A DNA stretch of 64,000 nt from Sphingomonas sp. So64.6b (GTDB taxonomy: Bacteria; Pseudomonadota; Alphaproteobacteria; Sphingomonadales; Sphingomonadaceae). A program made the translations under genes and the position numbers. The stretch is taken from NCBI RefSeq assembly GCF_014171475.1, contig NZ_CP048817.1, positions 1,302,001-1,366,000 of the forward strand. Direction: 5' to 3'. Shown here piece by piece: positions 56,362 through 64,000 of the stretch. The notes beneath the pieces are model-generated. The model was not told where the DNA came from. It saw only the letters and a program-made list of their open reading frames with translations, and did not search any database. Numbering within the stretch: position 1 is the stretch's first letter; each line of letters opens with the position of its first letter.

Positions 56362-57122
56362 CAGGCGGGTTGACGCATAAAACGCCATTGCGTGTCACTG
56401 CTCTCGCCGGCGTCGAAGCGATAACCGTCGCTGTCGAAGCCCTTCATCGAATCGACATCGTCGATGCGGTGTTCGCACAGCCAGCGTGCCATCATGCCGC
56501 GCGCGCGTTTGGCGTTGAAGCTGACGAAACGTGGTCCATCCGGGCCGGGCTCGCGGAAATCGACCTGGATGACGCGGATATCGCGCGGCAGTCGATCCGC
56601 GACCGCATGCCAATATTCCTGGCTGGCGAGATTGAGTATGATGCCAGATCCTTCTTCGGTGACATCGTCGGCGAGCAGCGCGGCGATGCGATCGCCCCAC
56701 CAGTCGTACAGCGTCTTGCGGCGCGGCGCCCAGCGCGTGCCCATTTCGAGCCGATAGGGCCGCATCGAATCGAGCGGGCGGAGCAGCCCGTACAGGCCCG
56801 ACAGCATCCGGACATGATCCTGGGCGAAGGCGATCCCCTCCTCATCGACCGTTTTCGCGTCGAACCCGGTATAGACATCGCCGGCAAAGGCGAAGAGCGC
56901 GGGTCGCACCGGCGCTTGGGCGAAGCCGGCAAAGCGGTCGGCATTGAGCTTGGCCAGCGGCTTCGAGATGCCCATCAATCCGGCCAGCCGCTTCTGGCTG
57001 AGATTGGCGGCCGACTTGGCGAGCGCCGCCGCCTCGGTTTCGAAACGCGGTTCAGTCGGCGTCACGGCCGGTATCGGTTTCACATAGTCGAGCGTCTTGG
57101 CGGGGGAGAGGACAGCAATCAT
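56361..57122 (-). CDS. yaaA: Peroxide stress protein YaaA
   Basis: A 253-residue UPF0246 protein: MIAVLSPAKTLDYVKPIPAV at the start, LYGLLRPLDSMRPYRLEMGT and VSFNAKRARGMMARWL near the C terminus. In E. coli it lowers free iron and so limits oxidative DNA damage in peroxide stress. Upstream of the SDR with which it is coupled. Confidence 0.95.
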   Translation of the reverse strand: MIAVLSPAKTLDYVKPIPAVTPTEPRFETEAAALAKSAANLSQKRLAGLMGISKPLAKLNADRFAGFAQAPVRPALFAFAGDVYTGFDAKTVDEEGIAFAQDHVRMLSGLYGLLRPLDSMRPYRLEMGTRWAPRRKTLYDWWGDRIAALLADDVTEEGSGIILNLASQEYWHAVADRLPRDIRVIQVDFREPGPDGPRFVSFNAKRARGMMARWLCEHRIDDVDSMKGFDSDGYRFDAGESSDTQWRFMRQPA

Positions 57123-57343
57123 CGCGCCCGGTTAGCGGGGTGACAGGCCCCGGTCAAAGCCCCACTCTTTATGTGCCGGGCGAGGTGATTCCTGCCCGTG
57201 GGAACCATGGCCTTGTTCAATCGTCGTTCAGCGCATGAGCGGCATTGGGCCCTCTTGTCACTTGCTTGAACCCTGCGCCTTGGGTGGCTACAGCGCGCAG
57301 GCTAGGGTAGGGCGCAGCGCGCCGCCAATAGGAGAGTTCCACC

Positions 57344-58663
57344 GTGAAGAAATTGTCCCGGGCCGCACTGGCGGCCATATTGATCGCCAGCACGTCCAGC
57401 GTCGCGATCGTCGCGCCGGCCTATGCCAAGAAGAAGGAAGAAGCGAAGCCTGGCGGGTTGCAGCTGAGTAAGGAAGCACGCGAGTTCGCGATCAAGATCG
57501 ACGAAGCGGGCAAGGCACGCGAAGCCACGACCGACAAGGCGCAGGGTGATGCGGCCTATGTCGCTGCGCTCGCCGCCAATCTTCCCGGCCTTGAGGGCGT
57601 GGCGAAGACCGATGACGAGAAGTATATCGCCCAAGCATATCGCTTCCAGTACGAGGCGATGAAACTGGGCGCAGGCGGCAATGAGGCGACTCTGGCCGGG
57701 CCGCTCGACGCACTGCTCGCCAATCCGAAGACGCCGGCGGATTCTATTGGGCGCTATGCCTTTATGCGCGGCAATATCGCCTATAACGCCAAGCAATATC
57801 CGGTCGCGCTGAGCAATTACACGCGGGCGAAGACGGCGGGTTACAACGCCAATGATATTTCGCTGTTGATCGCCAAGGCGAAGATCCTTGGCGGCGACCC
57901 CGCCGGCGGTGTCGCCGATATCGAGGCTGCGGTGGCGGCCGACAAGGCGGCTGGCAAGCCGGTGTCGGAGGATCTCTACACCTATGCGATCACCGCGCTG
58001 CAGAAGACCGGCGACAATGCCGCGACGCAACGCTGGACGCGCAACTGGCTGCACGCTTACGGCACGCCAAAGAACTGGCGTACCGCAATCTATGTGTTCG
58101 GGTTCCAGGGCGCAGGCGCCAAGCGCATCGACAAGAAGCAGCGCGTCGATCTGTTCCGCCTGATGCGCGCGACCAACGGCCTGGCGGGCCAGGAGGATTA
58201 TCTCGAATATGCCGAACTGACCTTCTCGATCGGCCTTGGCAGCGAGACGATCTCGGTGATCGACGAGGGCAAGAAGAACCAGAAGATTCCCGCAACGAGC
58301 ACCTCGGCGACCGGATATCGCGCCGATGCGGTCAAGCAGATCGCGAATGAAGGGTCGTTGGCGTCGCAGGAAACCAAGGCCAAGGCGGCGCCCAACGGCA
58401 AGCTGGCGGCTGATACCGGCGATTTCTGCCTTGGGCAGGGCAACAATGCCAAGGCGATCGAGATGTACCGCCTTGCGCTCACCAAGGGTGGGGTGGATGC
58501 GGATGAGGTGAATACCCATCTCGGCATCGCACTCGCCGGAACCGGCGACAAGGCCGGCGCCAAGGAGGCGTTCGCCCTGGTCAAGACCGCGCCGCGCAGC
58601 GAGATCGCGACGCTGTGGACGACCTGGATCGACGCGCCGACGGGTGCTGCACCTGCCGCCTGA
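57344..58663 (+). CDS. Secreted TPR-like repeat protein
   Basis: A 439-residue protein; GTG at 57344 with GGAGAG upstream. A signal peptide (KKLSRAALAAILIASTSSVA) is followed by Ala-rich helical repeats with TPR-like periodicity: YAFMRGNIAYNAKQYPVALS near residue 140 and GNNAKAIEMYRLALTKGGVD then VNTHLGIALAGTGDKAGAKE near the C terminus. Probably a periplasmic scaffold. It is followed by a U-tract terminator. Confidence 0.75.
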   Translation: MKKLSRAALAAILIASTSSVAIVAPAYAKKKEEAKPGGLQLSKEAREFAIKIDEAGKAREATTDKAQGDAAYVAALAANLPGLEGVAKTDDEKYIAQAYRFQYEAMKLGAGGNEATLAGPLDALLANPKTPADSIGRYAFMRGNIAYNAKQYPVALSNYTRAKTAGYNANDISLLIAKAKILGGDPAGGVADIEAAVAADKAAGKPVSEDLYTYAITALQKTGDNAATQRWTRNWLHAYGTPKNWRTAIYVFGFQGAGAKRIDKKQRVDLFRLMRATNGLAGQEDYLEYAELTFSIGLGSETISVIDEGKKNQKIPATSTSATGYRADAVKQIANEGSLASQETKAKAAPNGKLAADTGDFCLGQGNNAKAIEMYRLALTKGGVDADEVNTHLGIALAGTGDKAGAKEAFALVKTAPRSEIATLWTTWIDAPTGAAPAA

Positions 58664-58700
58664 GCAGTTCGATTATTCGGGAATAAGATTCGGGAATAAG

Positions 58701-58729
58701 AAAAGGGCGGCAGCGATGCCGCCCTTTTT
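58701..58729 (+). terminator. Rho-independent terminator
   Basis: A 12-bp stem AAAAGGGCGGCA/TGCCGCCCTTTT, loop GCGA, followed by T residues. The clearest intrinsic terminator in the window; it ends the TPR-like gene. Confidence 0.9.
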
Positions 58730-58762
58730 CATTGGGGTCTTTGCGACTTGCGTCGAGACGGT

Positions 58763-58835
58763 ACCAGCCCGCTCCCCCTCCCGACCACCCATTTCAGGAT
58801 ATTCTGTGGGTGGTCGGGAAGGGGAGCGGGCTGGT
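58763..58835. repeat. 29-bp inverted repeat, palindromic element
   Basis: Arms 58763-58791 and 58807-58835 pair with one mismatch, loop of 15 bases. The C-rich arm (GCCCGCTCCCCCTCCCGACC) is a frequent type of intergenic palindrome. It lies downstream of both the TPR-like and the Lrp gene. Confidence 0.8.
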
Positions 58836-58860
58836 ATCGTCTAAATCGCCCGATTCTCGC

Positions 58861-59328
58861 TCAGCCGGGGCGGACCGGGATGCCTGGTACTGATTTCGCG
58901 GTGCGGATGGTGAGCGACGTCTTGACGCTGGCCACGTTGGGCGCGGGGGTCAAATGCGTCGTCAGTATGTCCTGGAAGCTCTTCAGGTCGCCGGCAACGA
59001 TCTTCAGGATGAAGTCGATCTCACCATTGAGCATATGGCATTCGCGGATTTCTGGAATCACCGCGACATGTTCCTCGAACGCGGCAAGGTCATGCTCGGC
59101 CTGACTGCGCAGGCTGACCATCGCGAACACGGTTATCGGATAGCCCAGCGTCGCCGCGTCGAGTTCGGCATGATAGCCCTTGATCGCACCGGCATCCTCG
59201 AGCGCGCGGACGCGACGCAGACATGGCGGCGCGGTCAGGCCGACCCTTTCGGCGAGTTCGACATTGGTCATCCGCCCGTCGTCCTGCAACAAACCCAGAA
59301 TCTGTCGGTCGATTTGATCAAACGCCAT
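58861..59328 (-). CDS. Lrp/AsnC-family transcriptional regulator
   Basis: A 155-residue regulator. The helix-turn-helix spans ~residues 5-55 (AFDQIDRQILGLLQDDGRMT then NVELAERVGLTAPPCLRRVR). The RAM ligand domain includes GYHAELDAATLGYPITVFAM and CHMLNGEIDFILKIVAGDL. A frame to 59376 has extra, unlikely residues. It probably senses an amino acid. Divergent from the kinase gene. Confidence 0.92.
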   Translation of the reverse strand: MAFDQIDRQILGLLQDDGRMTNVELAERVGLTAPPCLRRVRALEDAGAIKGYHAELDAATLGYPITVFAMVSLRSQAEHDLAAFEEHVAVIPEIRECHMLNGEIDFILKIVAGDLKSFQDILTTHLTPAPNVASVKTSLTIRTAKSVPGIPVRPG

Positions 59329-59499
59329 TGCGCAACGCTCCCGCGGGTCGCGAGTTTTCGCGCGCCTCTCAATCATTCAGCATAAGATAATTGCGAGGGA
59401 ACGCAATTGTCCCACATTGCTACGTCCCGAAATCAACGGTTCCTCAACCGCGCCGGGGCGGTTAAGAAATCCTTACGACGCGCCATCTGGCGGTTCGTG

Positions 59500-61350
59500 A
59501 TGGGGGCTCCCGGTTTGCGCTTCGACGACAGTCTTGAAACGGTACTCTCGGCAGACATGTCGACCCCGTTTGGCGCGCAATCGGCATGGCGCCAGCTGGT
59601 CGACCTGATCGGGCGGCGCCGAGTGCCGGTGGATTCCACCGCGATCGCACGGTTGCAGGTACTTCGCGCGCAGGTGCCGCCGCCGGTTCGCGCGGCAAGT
59701 GCGCGGTCGCTCGCTTTTGCCGACCCGCCCGCTGCGCTGGTGCAATTGTTCGCCGATGACGAGATCGCCGTCGCCGCGCCGGTCCTGCGTGTCGCCAGGA
59801 TGCGCGTCGATCAGTGGATCGCAATGCTCCCCGGCCTGTCGCCCGCGGGGCGATCGGTTCTGCGCCATCGTCGCGATCTAGCGCCCGAAGTACGCCGCGC
59901 ACTGGAGAGTTTCGGGGCGGTCGATTTCCGTTTGCCGGCCGCTGAGGTCATTCCGTTATCCGACCTTGCGTCGGGGGCGGAGAGGAGCGCGATCGATCAA
60001 ATCGTGGTCGAACCGGGCAATGAAGCAGAGGCGCCGGCGGGTGCCGCGAACCCGATCTTTCAACCGCCAGTCGATTCGGCATTCGTCTCGCTTGGGTCGG
60101 TCGCGCTGGGCTTACCGGTCGTCGCCGAGGCGTTGCGCCTGGCGGATGATGTGCCCGCTTCGATCGAGCCCCAGGCGGACGGGCCGTTCCAGATCAACGA
60201 ATTGCTGCAGCGGATCGATGCCTATCAGCGCCAGCGCGAGGATTCGCCCACCGTGCCGCTGTTCCGCAGCACACCCGATGCGCAGCCGGCATTGTTCGAG
60301 CTGGAGCCGGTCGTGGCGCCGAGCTTTCGCTTCGAAACCGATGCTGCAGGCGTGGTGCGCTGGATCGAAGGCGCCGCCCGCGCGGCGTTGATTGGCCTGT
60401 CGCTCGATTTCGCGGCACTGCCGAACGGATCGCGCGTCGATGGCGTCGCGGCGGGTGCGTTTCGCCGCCGGGCCGGGTTCGCCAATGCGCGCCTTGTCGT
60501 CGATGGCCAGTCGGACGCCGCAGGCCAATGGCGCATTACCGGTATTCCGGTGTTCGACCGCGAGAGCGGCCGTTTTACCGGTTATCGCGGCACCGCTCGT
60601 CGGCCGCGAGCGGACGAAAGCGCCGAGCCGATCCACGCGTCGCGCAATCCCCAGTCCGACGCCTTGCGCCAGCTCGTCCATGAGTTGCGCACGCCGACCA
60701 ATGCCATTGCCGGTTTCGCAGAGATGATCGAAACGCAATTGCTCGGGCCGGTACCTCAGCCGTATCGCGACCATGCCGGCACGATCCGCAACCAGGTGGC
60801 CGACCTGCTCACCGCGATCGACGATATCGATCTGGCCGCGCGGATCGAATCGAACGCGCTCGACCTGCGCCCCGGCACTGTGCCCGTTGCACCCCTGCTC
60901 GCCCAGGTGGCGGGCGATCTGGCACCGCTTGCCGGCTTACGCGGCTCGTTCCTGACGATCGATCCCGGCCCGCTCGACATGGCGATCGCCGGTGACGATC
61001 GCGCGGTGGAACGGTTGATCGCGCGGTTGATGGCGACATTGGTCGCCTCGGGTAGCCAGGGCGAGACGATCGGTGTCACCGCGGCACTGGGTAGCGATGC
61101 ACAGATCATCTTCACCTTCGATCGCCCGCGCACGCTCGCCGCTTATGGCGCTGAGAGCATCCTGACGATCGACGCGGAGACGGAGGCCGAAGCCGAGGGC
61201 GCGCCGTTGCTCGGCACTGGCTTCGCCCTGCGGCTGGCGCGTAATCTTGCCGCCGAACTTGGCGGCGCTCTCGCGATCGGTGAGCAAAACTTGACATTGT
61301 GCTTGCCCGCCGCCGTTATCGCCGTCGTGGAGCAGGCTTCTTCCAGCTGA
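59500..61350 (+). CDS. Sensor histidine kinase (degenerate ATPase domain)
   Basis: A 616-residue protein; ATG at 59500 starts MGAPGLRFDDSLETVL, while earlier TTG/GTG starts (59407, 59497) are open. There is no transmembrane segment. A long N-terminal sensing region carries a PAS-like segment at ~290-380. The H-box is LVHELRTPTNAIAGFAEMI (His394). The ATP-binding part has a G-box-like GTGFALRLARNLAAELGG, but the N-box asparagine is missing (VERLIARLMATLVASG). So it may bind but not hydrolyse ATP normally. It lies directly upstream of the deacetylase gene; no response regulator is near. Confidence 0.78.
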   Translation: MGAPGLRFDDSLETVLSADMSTPFGAQSAWRQLVDLIGRRRVPVDSTAIARLQVLRAQVPPPVRAASARSLAFADPPAALVQLFADDEIAVAAPVLRVARMRVDQWIAMLPGLSPAGRSVLRHRRDLAPEVRRALESFGAVDFRLPAAEVIPLSDLASGAERSAIDQIVVEPGNEAEAPAGAANPIFQPPVDSAFVSLGSVALGLPVVAEALRLADDVPASIEPQADGPFQINELLQRIDAYQRQREDSPTVPLFRSTPDAQPALFELEPVVAPSFRFETDAAGVVRWIEGAARAALIGLSLDFAALPNGSRVDGVAAGAFRRRAGFANARLVVDGQSDAAGQWRITGIPVFDRESGRFTGYRGTARRPRADESAEPIHASRNPQSDALRQLVHELRTPTNAIAGFAEMIETQLLGPVPQPYRDHAGTIRNQVADLLTAIDDIDLAARIESNALDLRPGTVPVAPLLAQVAGDLAPLAGLRGSFLTIDPGPLDMAIAGDDRAVERLIARLMATLVASGSQGETIGVTAALGSDAQIIFTFDRPRTLAAYGAESILTIDAETEAEAEGAPLLGTGFALRLARNLAAELGGALAIGEQNLTLCLPAAVIAVVEQASSS

Positions 61351-61352
61351 GC

Positions 61353-62390
61353 GTGGCAGCGACCACCCCCCCCTCGACCGGAGCATCGATCGGGGCGGTC
61401 CACCGCCCTGCGCCTCCGGCTGCCGCTGATCTGGTCGCGTGGCCCGACGATTTCGGCACCCGCTTCACGATCATGGTCGATACCGAGGAGGAGTTTGACT
61501 GGAACGAACCGCTGTCGCGCGATTCGCGCGGCGCGTCCGCGATGGCAGCGCTGCCCGAAGCACATCGCCGCTTCGTCGATCGCGGTGTACCGCTGACTTA
61601 TCTCATCGACCATCCGATCGCGACCGATCCGCTCTCGATCGACGTGTTGCGCGGTGTGCTGGCCGACGGCGTATCGGCGATCGGGACGCAGCTCCACCCT
61701 TGGGTCAACCCGCCGTTCGAGGAGAGCATAACGCCGGCAAACAGCTTTGTCGGCAACTTGCCTGAAGCGCTCGAAGCAGCGAAGATCGATGCGCTGAGCA
61801 CCGCGATCGTCGCGGCGTTCGGCGTCGCGCCACGAGCCTATCGTGCCGGGCGTTATGGTATCGGCCGCTCCACCTTCGCGCTGCTCGCATCGCGCGGCTA
61901 CCGGATCGATAGCTCGATGCGGTCGGCTTATGACTATAGCGCAGAGGGCGGACCCGATTTCCGAGCGATCGGCAATCATGCCTTTCATGCGGGGCCGGAT
62001 GGCGCAATCCTGGAATTGCCGCTGACCAGCGTGTTCACCGGCGCCGCGCGCCGCGGCGGGATGGCGCTTTATCGGGCGCTGAAACATGTTCCGAAGGGCC
62101 GGGGGGTGTTCGCCCGTGCCGGGTTGTTGTCGCGGGTCGCGCTGACGCCCGAGGACATGCCGCTCGCCGATGTGCTGGAAGCGATCGCGGTTGCACTGGG
62201 CGAAGGTGTGCGAGTGCTGAATTTTTCGTTCCACTCGCCCTCTCTTGCCCCCGGCCACACGCCTTATGTGCGCGACGTGGCCGATCTGGTCGCGTTCCAC
62301 CGCTGGTGGGACAGCGTGCTCGCCGATCTCGACAGGCGCGGCGTCCGCCCGGCGTCGCTCGACCAACTGATCGCGGCGGGCGCAAAGTAA
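61353..62390 (+). CDS. Polysaccharide deacetylase-like protein
   Basis: A 345-residue NodB-fold protein; GTG at 61353, three bases after the kinase stop, is taken as start. TIMVDTEEEFDWNEPL supplies the first metal Asp. IGTQLHPWVNPPFEESITPA has the His pair, and APRAYRAGRYGIGRSTFALL is the third motif. NFSFHSPSLAPGHTPYV closes the site. Likely metal-dependent deacetylation of a surface glycan, or a related carbohydrate esterase. Transcribed with the kinase gene. Confidence 0.84.
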   Translation: MAATTPPSTGASIGAVHRPAPPAAADLVAWPDDFGTRFTIMVDTEEEFDWNEPLSRDSRGASAMAALPEAHRRFVDRGVPLTYLIDHPIATDPLSIDVLRGVLADGVSAIGTQLHPWVNPPFEESITPANSFVGNLPEALEAAKIDALSTAIVAAFGVAPRAYRAGRYGIGRSTFALLASRGYRIDSSMRSAYDYSAEGGPDFRAIGNHAFHAGPDGAILELPLTSVFTGAARRGGMALYRALKHVPKGRGVFARAGLLSRVALTPEDMPLADVLEAIAVALGEGVRVLNFSFHSPSLAPGHTPYVRDVADLVAFHRWWDSVLADLDRRGVRPASLDQLIAAGAK

Positions 62391-62442
62391 CATCGTCCGA
62401 CTTGCCACCGCAGCCGCGCCTCCGCTAACGGGGCAGGCGGTG

Positions 62443-62519
62443 GGGCCTGTAGCTCAACTGGTTAGAGCTGCCCGCTCATAACGGGTAGGTTGCGGGTTCA
62501 AGTCCTGCCGGGCCCACCA
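62443..62519 (+). tRNA. tRNA with CAU anticodon, probably Ile2
   Basis: A 77-nt cloverleaf with encoded CCA (62517-62519). The anticodon loop is CTCATAA (CAU). The acceptor stem begins GGGCC, so C4-G69 and C5-G68 pairs are present, the positive marks for TilS lysidine modification. This fits tRNA-Ile2 reading AUA; elongator Met is the alternative. Confidence 0.85.
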
Positions 62520-62671
62520 ACCGCCCGCCGTCGTGGCGACAGCGATGCTATCGCACGTCCCAAGGCGAGCGTGGCAGACGGCGCGGCTTTGCCGCGGCGC
62601 GAACTGTTTAGTCATTCATTGCCGCAAGCGCCTTGCGCCCCCGGAATTGCACGCCTAAGCGAAACCCGCGT

Positions 62672-62962
<291 letters not shown>

Positions 62963-63568
62963 ATGCTGACCGATATCGCACTCAAGAACCTGAAGCCCGA
63001 GTCCAAGGCGTACAAGCGTTCGGATGGCGGTGGGTTGTTCGTCACCGTCCTGCCCAATGGACGAAAATACTGGGGCATCGCCTGCCGGGTAGCCGGAAAG
63101 CAGAAATTCCTTTCTGGCGGAGCTTACCCCGAGGTCAGTCTCCGAGACGCCCGCGACTGGCGTGAGGCGATCAAAGCCCAGATTGTACTGGGTATGGAAT
63201 TGACCGCCCAGCCCAAGAGCCGTGTGAAGGTTGCTAAAACGCCGCCACCAAAGCCCGCTACGGATGCACTGGAAGGTAGCTTCAAGGCTGTAGCGCTCGA
63301 GTGGTACGAGACCAGGCTGCTGGGTTGGTCACCGCGCTATGCGGGCGTGCTGATGCGGCGGATGAAAGCCGACATTTTTCCCGTAATCGGCGACGAGCCA
63401 ATCGCCAGCATCACACCCCGGCAGATGCTGGAAGCGCTTCGGGCGATCGAGAAGCGCGGCTCGATTGAGATGGCGCATCGCGTCAAGAACCACTGCAGCG
63501 AGGTGTTTCGCTACGCCATCCCAGACGGTCGATGCGAAAGCGGTCCTTGTCGCGACCTCGCGCCAGTT
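62963..63568 (+). pseudogene. Truncated P4-type tyrosine integrase (N-terminal part)
   Basis: The N terminus has LTDIALKNLKPESKAYKRSD, the DUF4102-type arm-binding domain. GNMALIKK-type motifs are replaced by LFVTVLPNGRKYWGIACRVA and LSGGAYPEVSLRDARDWREA. A core-binding domain reaches to VFRYAIPDGRCES (about residue 195). After about 63568 the frame no longer looks like an integrase, and the catalytic domain with Arg, His and Tyr is missing. The open frame continues to 63820 through the antisense of a second gene. So the 3' two fifths are lost. Confidence 0.8.
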
Positions 63569-64000
63569 CGGGTTCGAAGAGCCGTGCATCGATGCCTTCG
63601 ATCAAGGCATCGATGGCGAGACCACGGGCGTCGGCATCCTTTCCGACCAGTCCGATGCAGAGCAGGAGATGGCCGGGTTCGCGCCAAGGGCGCCCGCGCT
63701 GGAACAGCGGCTGGAAATAGCCATGGCTCGGGCTCCAGCTACTGCTATTCTCATCGGTTCGCAGCATCAACCTCGTTACGCCACGAATACACGAGGCAGC
63801 TGGGTTCTGGGGCCACATGAAGGATAGCCACTGCGATACCCAAGGCGAATTCATCTCTCCAGACCAGTAGCGCTTTGTGTCCATGCGTCGGTTGAGCGCG
63901 GCTGCCGGCAAGCTGCTCCAGTCAGTCGCGGCTCGAACTCTGATCGCCGAAGTGATCCGCCCAAAAAAGCCGCTTGGCTTCTCGAAGTCCGCAGCGCCCT
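63483..64000 (-). pseudogene. DUF6493-like gene fragment, runs off the right edge
   Basis: On the minus strand the reading frame is open from the window end (64000) to a stop at 63483. It encodes a segment such as FFGRITSAIRVRAATDWSSL, WVSQWLSFMWPQNPA, SSWSPSHGYFQPLFQRGRPW and HLLLCIGLVGKDADARGLAI then DALIEGIDARLFEPEL, which resembles the C-terminal half of DUF6493-type proteins. The similarity fades near 63540 where the integrase remnant lies on the other strand. So the gene is truncated at its C terminus; the N terminus is outside the window. Confidence 0.6.

Noticed and set aside
62443..62519. Elongator tRNA-Met
   Set aside because: The CAU anticodon allows it, but the C4-G69 and C5-G68 pairs and the sequence type fit tRNA-Ile2 better.

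Overview
The window reads as a chromosomal segment of a GC-rich alphaproteobacterium of the Sphingomonas type. Supporting signs are dense, GC-rich coding with many ATGA, GTGA and TGATG start/stop overlaps, a fused gamma/alpha 2-oxoacid:ferredoxin oxidoreductase, a two-gene pyruvate dehydrogenase E1 with a lipoyl domain on the beta subunit, folate-dependent TrmFO, gyrA, and REP-like palindromes. No rRNA and no CRISPR array are present. Two tRNA genes lie near the right end.

Left edge (1-3360): a visibly AT-richer accessory block. It carries a DUF5343 gene, an overlapping TIGR02391 (Ymh-type) gene and the decayed start of a third, restriction-endonuclease-like gene. On the other strand lies a compact three-gene cassette: a GvpU-like protein, a small ThsB-type TIR protein and a RipA/8xMP-type membrane protein. 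Divergent copies of a ~47-bp sequence sit on either side of this cassette. It looks like a defence island and is the best candidate in the window for a little-described system.

3.3-15.6 kb: an azoreductase divergent from a LysR regulator, a second LysR gene with an NTF2-like gene, an M23 peptidase, a VOC protein and a PPC-domain secreted protein. Then comes a possible lipid-linked sugar cassette (small DMT flippase, GT-C glycosyltransferase, HAD-UbiA fusion), followed by rppH, an HSL-type esterase and a histone-deacetylase-like amidohydrolase.

15.6-29 kb: a co-directional run of korA, korB, a small exported protein, a photolyase, a CFA-synthase-like methyltransferase and a serine hydrolase. 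After it come an SDR, purF, a Rho-N-domain protein, hisI with a lipoprotein, and a LiuR-like MerR regulator with an acyl-CoA dehydrogenase.

29-42 kb: a second serine hydrolase, a SleB-type cell wall hydrolase, a TetR regulator divergent from an O-methyltransferase, cysK with an MFS transporter, pdhA and pdhB, and three overlapping Tad-pilus (TadG/TadE type) genes.

42-62.4 kb: a squalene/phytoene-synthase-family protein and an EF-hand protein; a 273-bp nested palindrome; trmFO; two small membrane proteins and a GbsR-type regulator with matching operators; and an aspartate-semialdehyde dehydrogenase preceded by an attenuator-like leader and carrying an in-frame 12-bp tandem repeat. Further on are a lysoplasmalogenase, a DUF488 gene and a truncated AAA ATPase, a lipoprotein hydrolase, DUF952 with gyrA (Met at a quinolone hot spot), an SDR with yaaA, an Lrp regulator, and a histidine kinase with a polysaccharide deacetylase.

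Right edge (62.4-64 kb): tRNA-Ile2(CAU) and tRNA-Pro(UGG), then a truncated P4-type integrase joined tail to tail to a truncated DUF6493-like gene that runs off the end. This is the rim of an integrated element.
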